NCBI RefSeq assembly: GCF_003646465.1 | Contig: NZ_QZEX01000009.1 | Coordinates: 25,841 to 89,840 of the forward strand | Direction: 5' to 3' | Length of the DNA stretch: 64,000 nt | Source: Chachezhania antarctica | Lineage (GTDB): Bacteria; Pseudomonadota; Alphaproteobacteria; Rhodobacterales; Rhodobacteraceae | In this document: positions 56,401 to 64,000 of the stretch, piece by piece | Position numbering within the stretch: the first letter of the stretch is position 1 | How the letters are laid out: each line of letters opens with the position of its first letter | Notes under the pieces: model-generated | Databases searched by the model: none | Told to the model about the DNA's origin: nothing | The model's input: only the letters and a program-made list of their open reading frames with translations | Position numbers and translations under genes: made by a program

Positions 56401-56420
56401 TAGTAATGAATCAATTACTA
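56401..56420. promoter_or_regulatory. Palindrome upstream of the BMP operon (candidate TetR operator)
   Basis: TAGTAAT (56401-56407), GAATCA, ATTACTA (56414-56420): perfect 7-bp arms, 24 bp before the ATG at 56445. Position and A/T-rich surroundings fit an operator overlapping promoter or leader of the importer operon. Confidence 0.55.
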
Positions 56421-56444
56421 AAAGAACATCACAGGGAACGCTTC

Positions 56445-57506
56445 ATGAAACTGCACACTCTCTCTGCCGTCGCGCTTGTGACGGGCACCGCGGCCTTCGC
56501 CGAACCGGACATGGACAAGGTCGGGTTCATCTATGTCGGCCCGACAGCCGATTACGGATACAACATGTCCATGGATCTTGGGCGGGCCGATGTCGAAACG
56601 GCCTTTCCCGACGTGGAGACACAGGTTTTCGAGGCCATCCCCGAAACGGCCGAAGTCAGCCGGGTGATGGAGCGGATGATCCGGTCGGACACGGGCATCA
56701 TCTTCGCGACGAGCTATGGCTATCTCGATTACGCCATCGAACTGGGCGAGAAGTATCCAGATGTAAAGTTTCTGCATGCGGGCGGGCTCAAGACCTCGGA
56801 CAATGTCGGCACCTACTGGGCCGACAGCGACGACGGCATGTACCTTGCCGGCATGGTCGCGGGCCACATGACCGAGACCGACAAGCTGGGTTTCATCGGT
56901 GCTTTCCAGATCCCGCAGCTTTTCCGATCAATCAACGCCTTCACCCTTGGCGCCCAGTCGGTGAACCCGGATGTCACCATGACGGTCGTCTGGACCGGCG
57001 GCTGGTGGGAGCCGCAGAAGGAAGCCGACGCCGTGACCGCCTTTGCCAACCAGGGCATCGACGTGATCGCCGAACAGGTGGACAGCCCGATCACCATCGC
57101 GGAAACGGCGCAGAAGACGGGCACCATGGTTGTGGGCAAGGATGTCGATATCTCGGACCGCGCGGGCGATGTCTGGCTGACCGGCGTGTCGTGGAACTGG
57201 GGCCCGATGATGGTCGATCAGGTCAAGGCGATCCAGGATGGCACGTGGGAGCCGTCCCACGTGCGCGGCGATCTGAAAAGCGGGCACGCCGTGCTTGATC
57301 CCTTCGGCCCGAAGGTCCCGCAGGACGTGATCGACGAGGTGTTGGCCGCCAAGGAAAAGATCCTGTCCGGAGAGATGGACATCTGGGCAGGGCCGATCGT
57401 CGCCCAGTCGGGCAAGACGATCGTGCCCGAAGGGGAAGTCATGGACATGGAAACCATCGAATCAATGGGCTTCATGGTCGACGGCGTGACGGGGTCGGCA
57501 AGCTGA
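56445..57506 (+). CDS. BMP family ABC transporter substrate-binding protein
   Basis: 353 aa periplasmic receptor of the Med/BMP group. Signal peptide MKLHTLSAVALVTGTAAFA; mature VGFIYVGPTADYGYNMSMD, ATSYGYLDYAIELGEKYPDV and GVSWNWGPM are typical. AGGGAA precedes the ATG at 56445; the frame runs further upstream through the operator and is not used. Known BMP receptors bind nucleosides or purine-like compounds. Confidence 0.88.
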   Translation: MKLHTLSAVALVTGTAAFAEPDMDKVGFIYVGPTADYGYNMSMDLGRADVETAFPDVETQVFEAIPETAEVSRVMERMIRSDTGIIFATSYGYLDYAIELGEKYPDVKFLHAGGLKTSDNVGTYWADSDDGMYLAGMVAGHMTETDKLGFIGAFQIPQLFRSINAFTLGAQSVNPDVTMTVVWTGGWWEPQKEADAVTAFANQGIDVIAEQVDSPITIAETAQKTGTMVVGKDVDISDRAGDVWLTGVSWNWGPMMVDQVKAIQDGTWEPSHVRGDLKSGHAVLDPFGPKVPQDVIDEVLAAKEKILSGEMDIWAGPIVAQSGKTIVPEGEVMDMETIESMGFMVDGVTGSAS

Positions 57507-58303
57507 TGGCCGAACCGAAGATCAACGCCGCCGCGCCCCATGCGATGGGCGCGGCACCGTCCACCGCATGGCAGGTGACGCCCGACCATGTCGACATGAC
57601 CCGCCCCGCCCGGCCCGTCAGGCCGGTAACGCTTGCGGCAGAGCCTCAAACCATCACCGTCGATGCGTCGAAGACCGCGCTGCTGATCGTCGACATGCAG
57701 AACGACTTCTGCACCGAAGGCGGTTGGATGCATTCGCGCGGCATCGACGTCACGCCGAACAGGGCGCCCGTCGACCCCCTGAAGGCGCTTGTTTCGGCCT
57801 TCCGGGGCGCAGACATGCCGGTGGTCTGGGTCAACTGGGGGGTCCGAAAGGATCTGCTGAACATCCACCCCTCGCTCCGCCATGCGCACAACCCGACCGG
57901 GCTGGAAACCGATCTGGGGCAGCCCGTACCCGGCACACGGTCCGAGATCATCGCGAAGGGCAGCTGGGGCGCGGAAGTGGTGGACGAGATCAATCCCGGC
58001 GATGCCGATTACCAGATCACCAAGCACCGCTTCAGCGCCTTCTGGGATTGCGAGACCGATGCCGTGCTTCGCAACCTGGGCATCACGACGCTGCTGATCG
58101 GCGGGGTCAATATGGACCAGTGCGTGATGACCACGCTGGAAGACGCATCGTTCCTTGGCTACGACACGATCCTGATAGAAGACGCGACCGCGACGACCTC
58201 GCCCGAATATTGCGTTCAGTCGGTTCTCTACAATGTGAAGCTGCTGTTCGGGTTCGTCACCCGGTCGCAAGCCATTCTGGACGGGCTGGCGTCAGGAACA
58301 TGA
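57506..58303 (+). CDS. Isochorismatase-like cysteine hydrolase
   Basis: 265 aa. The Asp-Lys-Cys triad is present: Asp63 (LLIVDMQNDF), Lys173 (ITKHRFSAF) and Cys206 (GGVNMDQCVMTT). Layout and the 45-residue N-terminal extension resemble ureidoacrylate amidohydrolase RutB and related ureide or biuret hydrolases, which cleave amides from small N-carbamoyl compounds. The start overlaps the receptor gene by one base. Confidence 0.85.
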   Translation: MAEPKINAAAPHAMGAAPSTAWQVTPDHVDMTRPARPVRPVTLAAEPQTITVDASKTALLIVDMQNDFCTEGGWMHSRGIDVTPNRAPVDPLKALVSAFRGADMPVVWVNWGVRKDLLNIHPSLRHAHNPTGLETDLGQPVPGTRSEIIAKGSWGAEVVDEINPGDADYQITKHRFSAFWDCETDAVLRNLGITTLLIGGVNMDQCVMTTLEDASFLGYDTILIEDATATTSPEYCVQSVLYNVKLLFGFVTRSQAILDGLASGT

Positions 58304-58779
58304 CGATCGTGACAGAAACCCCCGAAGACCGCCTGTCGCAACTGTTGATCGAACTGCCCCAGGTTCCGCAGCCGACCGGCAGTTTCCAGCCGTTCCGGCG
58401 CCATGGCGACATGATCTACCTTGCCGGCCAGACCTGCGAATGGAACGGGCGGATGGTCTATTCTGGCAAGATTGGGCGCGATTTCGATCTGGAAACCGGA
58501 CAGAAGGCCGCCCGGATCTGCGGACTGAACCTGATCGCCGCCCTGCGCCTTGCCTTGGGCGGGTCGCTGGACGGGGCGGTGGCCTGCATCCGGCTGGGCG
58601 GCTTCGTTAACGCAGATCCGGAGTTTCCGTTCGTGCCCAAGGTGATCAACGGCGCCTCGGAACTGATGACCGAAATCTTCGGCCCCGACATCGGCCCGCA
58701 TGCACGCACGGCCGTGGGCGTGGCGACCCTTCCCCTGAACGCGGCGGTCGAAGTCGATGCAATATTCGCCGTCAGATAA
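58300..58779 (+). CDS. RidA family protein
   Basis: 159 aa. YLAGQTCEWNGRMVYSG, QKAARICGLNLIAALRLALGG and HARTAVGVATLPLNAAVEVDAI place it in the RidA family, longer than typical members (about 130 aa). Directly follows the cysteine hydrolase (ATGA overlap), recalling the rutB-rutC pair, so it may hydrolyse an enamine, imine or aminoacrylate released by the hydrolase. Confidence 0.85.
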   Translation: MTIVTETPEDRLSQLLIELPQVPQPTGSFQPFRRHGDMIYLAGQTCEWNGRMVYSGKIGRDFDLETGQKAARICGLNLIAALRLALGGSLDGAVACIRLGGFVNADPEFPFVPKVINGASELMTEIFGPDIGPHARTAVGVATLPLNAAVEVDAIFAVR

Positions 58780-58780
58780 C

Positions 58781-60304
58781 ATGGCAGGCACAGCCGCCAT
58801 CGTGCCGATGGTATCGTTCCGCGGCGTGGTCAAGCGCTTCGGCGCGCTGACCGCCTGCGACGACGTCAGCTTCGACGTGGCCGCAGGCGAGGTCGTGGCC
58901 CTTCTGGGGGAAAACGGGGCGGGCAAATCGACCCTGATGAAAACGCTCTACGGAATCCACCCGCCGGACGCGGGGCAAGTGCTGGTGGAAGGCCACCCGG
59001 TCGCCTTCACGCGCCCGGCAGAAGCGATGGCCGCCGGTATCGGGATGGTCTTCCAGACCTTTTCCCTTCTGCCCGCCCTGACGGTACGCGACAACCTTGC
59101 CATGGCCTGGCCCGGCACGCCCTGGTTCCTTGGGCCGCAGGGCCGGAACGCCCGCGGGGCCCTGACGCGCCTGGCGCAGTTGGCACCGGGCATCGACCCG
59201 GATGCGCGGCTTGGCACGCTGTCCACCGGGGAACAGCAGCTGGTCGAACTGACCAAGGTGCTTAACCTCTCCGCGCGGCTGGTGATCCTTGATGAACCGA
59301 CCTCTGTCCTCACCCCGGCCGAGGCGGAACGGCTCTACGGCCTGATCCGCGACCTTGCCGCGGATGGAGTGGCCGTGGTCCTGATCACCCACAAGCTCGC
59401 CGATGTCGAAGCCTGCGCCGACCGGGTTGTCGTGATGCGCCGCGGAAGGATCGCGGGCACCGGCACCGCCAGTGCCATGACGCGGGCCGCGATCGTGGCA
59501 ATGATGATGGGCGACACCGGTGTCAGGGGCGGCGACCCCCGCGGCCTGCCCCCCCGGCCCGACCTGCCCGCGCGGCCCTATCCGCAATTGCTGCTCCGCG
59601 ATGTCACGACAGGCACGGCGCCGGCGGATGCGAAGGGCATCACCCTGACCGTGAACCGGGGAGAGATCCTCGGCATCGCCGGGGTCACCGGAAATGGGCA
59701 GACGGCGCTGGCCGAAGCCGTCGTCGGCATCCGCGAACTCACCGCGGGCGAGGTTCTGCTGGACGGCAAAACGATCAGCCGCCGACGCCTTGAACCCCGC
59801 CAGCCGCTGGCCATCGGCTACGTGCCGGAAAATCCGCGCGAAAACGGCATCGTGCCGGGGCTGAGCCTTGCCGCCAACCTTGCCCTGCGCGGTATTGCCC
59901 GCCCCCGCCAGCACACAATGCACCCTGAACAGGTCACGCAATGCCTGACCGACTATGACGTTCGCCCGCCCGATCCCGGCCGGGCGGCCGGCACGCTATC
60001 GGGCGGAAACGTCCAGAAGCTTGTTATCGCCCGCGAAACCGGAGAGCAGCGCGATGCCCTTCTGATGGTCTTTCCAACCATGGGCCTCGACATCACGGCC
60101 ACCGCCTCTGTTTACCACCGGATGGTCGATGCGGCGCGTGCCGGCGCGGCGGTACTGTGGATTTCCGAGGAACTGGATGACCTTCTGGAGCTCGCGCACC
60201 GGATCGCCGTGATCCGGGACGGCCGCATTTCTTCGGGACTGCCCGTAACGCCACAAGTCACACGGGCGGAGATCGGGGCACTGATGACCGGAGGGCAGCC
60301 ATGA
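58781..60304 (+). CDS. BMP-type ABC transporter ATPase, two nucleotide-binding domains
   Basis: 507 aa. First half: Walker A GENGAGKST, signature LSTGEQQLVELTKVL, Walker B LVILDEPTSVLTP. Second half: P-loop-like GVTGNGQTA lacks the Walker A Lys, signature LSGGNVQKL, and Walker B LMVFPTMGLD lacks the catalytic Glu. The second domain is thus likely structural, as in many YufO-like proteins. The ATG at 58781 is chosen; the frame opens eight codons earlier inside the RidA gene. Confidence 0.88.
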   Translation: MAGTAAIVPMVSFRGVVKRFGALTACDDVSFDVAAGEVVALLGENGAGKSTLMKTLYGIHPPDAGQVLVEGHPVAFTRPAEAMAAGIGMVFQTFSLLPALTVRDNLAMAWPGTPWFLGPQGRNARGALTRLAQLAPGIDPDARLGTLSTGEQQLVELTKVLNLSARLVILDEPTSVLTPAEAERLYGLIRDLAADGVAVVLITHKLADVEACADRVVVMRRGRIAGTGTASAMTRAAIVAMMMGDTGVRGGDPRGLPPRPDLPARPYPQLLLRDVTTGTAPADAKGITLTVNRGEILGIAGVTGNGQTALAEAVVGIRELTAGEVLLDGKTISRRRLEPRQPLAIGYVPENPRENGIVPGLSLAANLALRGIARPRQHTMHPEQVTQCLTDYDVRPPDPGRAAGTLSGGNVQKLVIARETGEQRDALLMVFPTMGLDITATASVYHRMVDAARAGAAVLWISEELDDLLELAHRIAVIRDGRISSGLPVTPQVTRAEIGALMTGGQP

Positions 60305-61335
60305 CACCCACGTCCTCCGGCCGAACCCTGCCCTTTGCGGCAATTGCGCTGGCCACGGCAGCCGTCTTCCTGCTGGCCGCCGCCACGTTCTTCATTGCCA
60401 TCGGACAAGCCCCGCTCCGAGCCATGATCGACCTTGTCCTGTTCGCCACCGGCGATGCCTTCAGCCGCGTGGAATCGCTCCTGAAGGCCGCGCCGATCCT
60501 GCTGTGTGCGATCGCGGCGGCGATCCCCGGGCGGCTTGGCCTGATATCGGTCGGGGCCGAGGGCCAATTGCATCTCGGTGCGATCTTCGGCACCGCGCTT
60601 GTCCTCGCGATGCCGCAGGCGCCCGCCATCATCCTGCTGCCAGCCACATTGCTCGCCGCAGCCGTTGGCGGGGCCCTTTGGGGCGGCGTGCCCGGCTGGC
60701 TGCGGGGGAGGCTGTCGGTCAACGAAACCATCACGACGCTGGTCATGAACTACCTTGGCATCCTCATGGTGAACGGGTTGGTCTTCGGGCCATGGCGCGA
60801 CCCCGCCAACCTTGGCTGGCCCGCAACCGCCAGCTTTCCCGATGCGGCCCGATTGCCGGTCCTGCCCGGCACCGGCCTGCATCTGGGGCTTTTTCTTGGC
60901 GTACTCCTTGCCCTTGGCTGCGCGTTCGCCTTCTCGCGCGGGATCCGGGCGGAGAGGGTCCGCGTGCTGGCCATGAACCGCAAGGTCGGCGAAACCTACG
61001 GGCTGAACTTCCCGCGCTTCGCGGTGATCCTGATGGCCACGGGCGGCGCGGCCGCCGGACTTGCCGGCATTTGCGAGGCGATTGCCGTTCAGGGCCGTCT
61101 GCAGCCCGGGCTGTCGCTTGGCTACGGGCTGACCGGGTTCCTTGTCGCGTGGCTTTGCGGGCACCGGTTCCTTTTGATCCTGCCGGTCTCGATCCTTGTC
61201 GGCGGGCTGCTGGCGGCCGGAGATTCCCTGCAGCTTTTCCACAAGATCCCCGCCTCGAGCGCGACAATCCTGCAGGGGCTTTTGTTCGTCACGGTCCTTG
61301 CCGTTCCCGGTGTTCTGAACAGGCGCGCATCATGA
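60301..61335 (+). CDS. BMP-type ABC transporter permease 1
   Basis: 344 aa, eight or more hydrophobic segments, YufP-like. Motifs: RLGLISVGAEGQLHLGAIFG, LSVNETITTLVMNYLGILMVN and VLAMNRKVGETYGLNF. Overlaps both neighbours by 4 bp. Confidence 0.88.
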   Translation: MTPTSSGRTLPFAAIALATAAVFLLAAATFFIAIGQAPLRAMIDLVLFATGDAFSRVESLLKAAPILLCAIAAAIPGRLGLISVGAEGQLHLGAIFGTALVLAMPQAPAIILLPATLLAAAVGGALWGGVPGWLRGRLSVNETITTLVMNYLGILMVNGLVFGPWRDPANLGWPATASFPDAARLPVLPGTGLHLGLFLGVLLALGCAFAFSRGIRAERVRVLAMNRKVGETYGLNFPRFAVILMATGGAAAGLAGICEAIAVQGRLQPGLSLGYGLTGFLVAWLCGHRFLLILPVSILVGGLLAAGDSLQLFHKIPASSATILQGLLFVTVLAVPGVLNRRAS

Positions 61336-62252
61336 CCGAACTTGCGATTGTGTTCTTCGTCTGGGGCTTTGCCTCGCTCGCCAATGCGACGCCACTGATC
61401 CTTGTGACGCTTGGTGAAACGCTGGGCCAGCGGACAGGCATCATCAACCTTGGCTGCGAAGGCGGCATGCTGGGCGGCGCCTGCGCCGGGTTCGGCGCGG
61501 CGATGGCAACGGGCAATCCGTGGCTCGGGATGATCGCGGGCGCGGCCACGGGCATCTTGTTCGCCGCATTGCACGCCGCGCTGGTTCTGGGGGCCCGCGC
61601 GAACCAGCTGGCGTCTGGCATCGCCGTCTGGATGCTAGCGCTGGGGCTCACCTCCTATATCGGGCGCGCCTTCGTGGGCGGCCGGGTCGAGGCGCTGCCA
61701 TCGCTGGCGGGCACATGGGTCTCCTCACTGCCCCTGGTTGGCCGCGGGCTGGAACAACTGAGCGTTGCGGCCCCGATAGCGATCCTTCTCGTCTTGCTGG
61801 CTGTTTGGTGGCTGGAACGGACACGCACCGGCCTGTCGTGGCGCGTGGCTGGCGAATCCGCCCTGATCGCATCGGAAAACGGAATGTCCCCGACGCGGGC
61901 GCGGCTGAGCGCGGTACTGGTTGGCGGATGCCTTGCCGGTCTGGGCGGCGCGGTCCTGTCGGTGGACTACACCCAGACCTGGGCCAACGAGATCACCAAG
62001 GGCCGCGGCCTGATCGCCGTTGGCCTTGTCATCGTCGCCCGCTGGAACCCGCGTCTTGTCCTGCCGGTCTGCCTGTTGTTCGGCCTTGCCGAAACCGCGG
62101 CTGTGCGCCTGCCCGCGATGGGGGTAGAGATGTCGTCCTACCTTCTGTCGGGTCTTCCCTATGCCGTGGTCCTGGCGGCGCTAGTCGCAAACCACCTCGC
62201 CTTCGCACCCGCAGCCGCGATGCCCGCGGACCTGAAGAAAGTGTTTGACTGA
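61332..62252 (+). CDS. BMP-type ABC transporter permease 2
   Basis: 306 aa, YufQ-like membrane protein: TPLILVTLGETLGQRTGIIN, LGCEGGMLGGACAGF, GARANQLASGIAVWML and ALIASENGMSPTRARL. Completes the importer; last gene of the operon. No clear terminator in the following 184 bp. Confidence 0.88.
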   Translation: MTELAIVFFVWGFASLANATPLILVTLGETLGQRTGIINLGCEGGMLGGACAGFGAAMATGNPWLGMIAGAATGILFAALHAALVLGARANQLASGIAVWMLALGLTSYIGRAFVGGRVEALPSLAGTWVSSLPLVGRGLEQLSVAAPIAILLVLLAVWWLERTRTGLSWRVAGESALIASENGMSPTRARLSAVLVGGCLAGLGGAVLSVDYTQTWANEITKGRGLIAVGLVIVARWNPRLVLPVCLLFGLAETAAVRLPAMGVEMSSYLLSGLPYAVVLAALVANHLAFAPAAAMPADLKKVFD

Positions 62253-62439
62253 GATCCACCGCATCAATGGCGCGGGACGGTTTCGGAACGCCTGGGTGCC
62301 TTACAGTGACCAAGTATCGTTCGCGAAAAAATTCGCTTGCCGACGGTTGCCGCCGCGAAATTCGGCCGAGCATAACCAATGCAACAGTCCCGCAGGGGTA
62401 AGCATCCGGCGTAGGCCGCGGGGAGATCAGCGCCCGTGC
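62253..62439. other. Intergenic sequence after the BMP operon
   Basis: About 187 bp. It contains the shifted 3' extension of the IS66-associated small frame on the minus strand and nothing else I can assign. Confidence 0.4.
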
Positions 62440-62646
62440 TAGGATCCATTTCGCCGAGCTCTCGCAGGTTTTCGATGCCGAACGGAGTGATGCGATGACG
62501 CTATCATCGCCGGGGCCGTAGACCCAGATCACGCCATCTTCGGTTTCCATATCGATGGCGTGATCGAAGATCCGGTCGACGGTTTCGCCCAGCTCGGCTG
62601 CAACGCGGTCGATGGTCTTGACGGAATACACCTTGTTGAGCTGCAT
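62440..62646 (-). pseudogene. IS66-associated small ORF, frameshifted
   Basis: Starts MQLNKVYSVKTIDRVAAELG and continues with DMETEDGVIWVYGPGDDSVIA, then a one-base loss shifts it out of TPFGIENLREL, the usual C-terminus. Small ORFs of this kind lie beside IS66 tnpC genes. It follows the tnpC relic on the same strand. Confidence 0.6.
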
Positions 62647-62662
62647 GGTTATGCCGCCTCAG

Positions 62663-63339
62663 CGAGGGGCCGGCACTTCCAGTTCCAGGGCAGAAGTTAC
62701 GACACGCGCGAGACGGGCATGTCGGGCAGCCGGGCGAGGACATCGGCCAGCCAAGCCTACGGATCGATGTCGTTCATTTTGGCAGTGACGACAAGGGCGT
62801 ACATGGCTTCGGCCCGCTCACCGCCGCGCTCGGAGCCGGCAAAGAGCCATGACTTCCGGCCCAGGGCCACGCCGCGCAGGGCGCGTTCGGCCGCATTGTT
62901 CGTCAGACAGATGCGCCCGTCATCAAGGAATGCGGTAAAGGCCTGCCACCGGCCCTCTTTCTCGAACATGTAAGTGATCGCCTTGGCCACCTTGTTGTGT
63001 CTGGACAGTTTCGCGCGCTCTTCCTGCAGCCAGTCATGGAGATTATCGACTAGGGGACGGGAGAGTTCCTGACGGGCGGCGAGCCGGGCATCGGCATCCA
63101 GCCCATTGATCTCGCGCTCGATGTCGAAGATGGCGTCGATCCGTTTCACCGCTTCCAGGGCGATCGGCGAGATCTGATGGGCGGGCTTGCCCTTGCGCAC
63201 GTTGCCTGCGATGTCGGCCAGTTCGAAGAACTTCCGGCGCGCATGTGCCCAGCACAGCGCGCTGGTCACGGGCCCCGGATCGCTATCAGCGCGGTAAAGA
63301 TCGTTGTATCCGCCATAGGCGTCGGCCTGCAGCACGCCT
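62663..63339 (-). pseudogene. IS66-family transposase (TnpC) fragment
   Basis: From the truncated 5' edge at the IS6-type relic it reads VLQADAYGGYNDLYR, CWAHARRKFFELAD, DGRICLTNNAAERALRGVAL and GRKSWLFAGSERGG, the C-terminal half of IS66 DDE transposases. After MNDIDP a TAG replaces the expected Gln codon, the frame continues AWLADVLARLPDMPVSRVS, then a TAA stands before LLPWNW. N-terminal half absent. Confidence 0.8.
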
Positions 63340-63674
63340 GGCTCCGTCGCAAATTTTCTCGTCGGTCACGGTCGAAGCACATCAGGCTCGGTCCAGGCGG
63401 CAAGGCTTGCATAGATTGCGAAGGGGCAGGCGTCGCCCAACTGGCCTTTCCTGATCCACCGGTTCAACGTGGTATGGTCGACATGCACCCGCGTTCAGCC
63501 AGGATTTCCTCGAGGTCGCGGTACGACACGGCGTATCTGACGTAGAAGAACCCGGCATGTAGGATGACATCCTTGGAAAATGCGCGCCTTTGAACGACAC
63601 CATCGACGGGCCTCGAGAACTGTCACAGCGATCTTAGGGTATCATGCCGAAGTTTGCGACAGAACCGCACGCCT
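63332..63674. repeat. 8-bp target-site duplication GCACGCCT
   Basis: GCACGCCT occurs at 63332-63339 and 63667-63674, immediately outside the ends of the IS6-type relic. Eight base pairs is the duplication size of the IS6 family. Confidence 0.75.
63340..63666 (-). mobile_element. Internally deleted IS6-family insertion sequence
   Basis: 327 bp bounded by GGCTCCGTCGCAAATTTT and, as complement, GGTTCTGTCGCAAACTTC. On the minus strand from 63603 the transposase start is readable across two frameshifts: MVSFKGAHFP, KDVILHAGFFYVRYAVSYRD, VHVDHTTLNRWIRKGQ, then directly the C-terminal DACPFAIYASLAA. The DDE core is deleted. A non-autonomous relic, possibly still mobilisable in trans. Confidence 0.75.
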
Positions 63675-63675
63675 G

Positions 63676-63999
63676 TCAGGCCTCGACCGTGGTCGGGACT
63701 TCCACAAGGAGCCGATCGTTTTCCACCTTTACCGCGAAGGTCTTCAGCGGTCGCTTGGCGATACGCGACCGCGCTTCGCCCGTGGGCACGTGGAACAGGG
63801 CCTGGTGGAGAGGGCATTCGATACAGTCGTCTTCCAGGTAGCCGTCCGACAGCAGGGCGAAGGCGTGGGTACAGACATTGGACGTCGCATAGAACGTATC
63901 CTCGATCCGATAGAGCGCGATCAACTCCTCGCCGATCGTCACGCCCAGGACCTCGCCCTCGCCCACCGCTGCCGTTTCGGTCACGTCATGCCATGCCAT
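63676..63999 (-). CDS. Rieske-type [2Fe-2S] ferredoxin
   Basis: 107 aa, ring-hydroxylating dioxygenase-type ferredoxin. Both cluster-binding boxes are present: CTHAF (Cys43, His45) and CPLH (Cys62, His65). The ATG lies one base from the window edge, so SD and neighbours are not visible; an oxygenase or reductase gene may follow outside. It would pass electrons from an NAD(P)H reductase to a terminal oxygenase in the cytoplasm. The 3' end abuts the IS6-type relic. Confidence 0.85.
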   Translation of the reverse strand: MAWHDVTETAAVGEGEVLGVTIGEELIALYRIEDTFYATSNVCTHAFALLSDGYLEDDCIECPLHQALFHVPTGEARSRIAKRPLKTFAVKVENDRLLVEVPTTVEA

Positions 64000-64000
64000 C

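Overview
The window is high-GC, densely packed DNA that looks like an alphaproteobacterium of the Rhodobacterales (Roseobacter/Paracoccus type). This rests on protein style and gene content: several dedicated ABC systems, a FixJ/NarL-controlled exopolysaccharide locus, a liv cluster with an acyl-CoA ligase, and IS6/IS66/IS481 relics. No rRNA, tRNA, CRISPR array, prophage or replication gene was seen. The amount of transport and accessory metabolism would suit a large plasmid, chromid or genomic island, but nothing proves that.

Layout. (1) 22-13888, + strand: a carbohydrate ABC importer (Tat-exported binding protein, two permeases, two unequal ATPases) in one tightly coupled operon with sugar enzymes (Gfo/Idh/MocA oxidoreductase, TIM-barrel isomerase, DUF4432 epimerase-like protein, SDR) and acid/CoA enzymes (class III CoA-transferase, a cytoplasmic binding-protein-like protein, enoyl-CoA hydratase, FAH-family hydrolase). 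(2) 14026-28153: an exopolysaccharide locus with Wzy-like polymerase/ligase, Wzz-like protein, NarL-type response regulator, a fused WecG-type glycosyltransferase and initiating sugar-phosphate transferase, a small periplasmic protein, a hybrid histidine kinase with Hpt, Wza-like lipoprotein, Wzx-like flippase and three glycosyltransferases. A palindrome CTATCC-N4-GGATAG recurs in the upstream regions of its transcription units. (3) 28506-35962: livGHMKF plus an acyl-CoA ligase on the minus strand, with a divergent TetR regulator. (4) 36156-36413: a decayed amidohydrolase.

(5) 36442-47543 is the most interesting region. A divergent locus holds an MtnK-like kinase, an MtnA-like isomerase, a SorC-family regulator and a class II aldolase on one side. 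The other side has a ribose-type ABC importer, a truncated RbsD/FucU mutarotase, a split transketolase and a RuBisCO-like protein (RLP). The gene set suggests an uptake-and-salvage route for a pentose or 5-substituted pentose: kinase, then isomerase to a ketose-1-phosphate, then either aldol cleavage or RLP-driven isomerisation to a ketose-5-phosphate for the transketolase. I know of no described pathway with this combination; the chemistry is inference.

(6) 47.7-55.4 kb is a scrap zone: IS481, IS256 and IS6 relics, an apparently intact IS3-family element, an AT-rich orphan gene, and remnants of an ABC operon and a TRAP permease. Within it are a MerR/MFS pair and a GlxA-type regulator facing a DJ-1/PfpI enzyme followed by a RidA protein. 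(7) 55537-62252: a TetR regulator and a BMP-family ABC importer operon that also encodes a cysteine hydrolase and a RidA-family protein, suggesting uptake and hydrolysis of an amide or ureide. (8) 62.4-63.7 kb: IS66 relics and a 327-bp IS6-family relic with an 8-bp target duplication. (9) A Rieske ferredoxin gene reaches the right edge.
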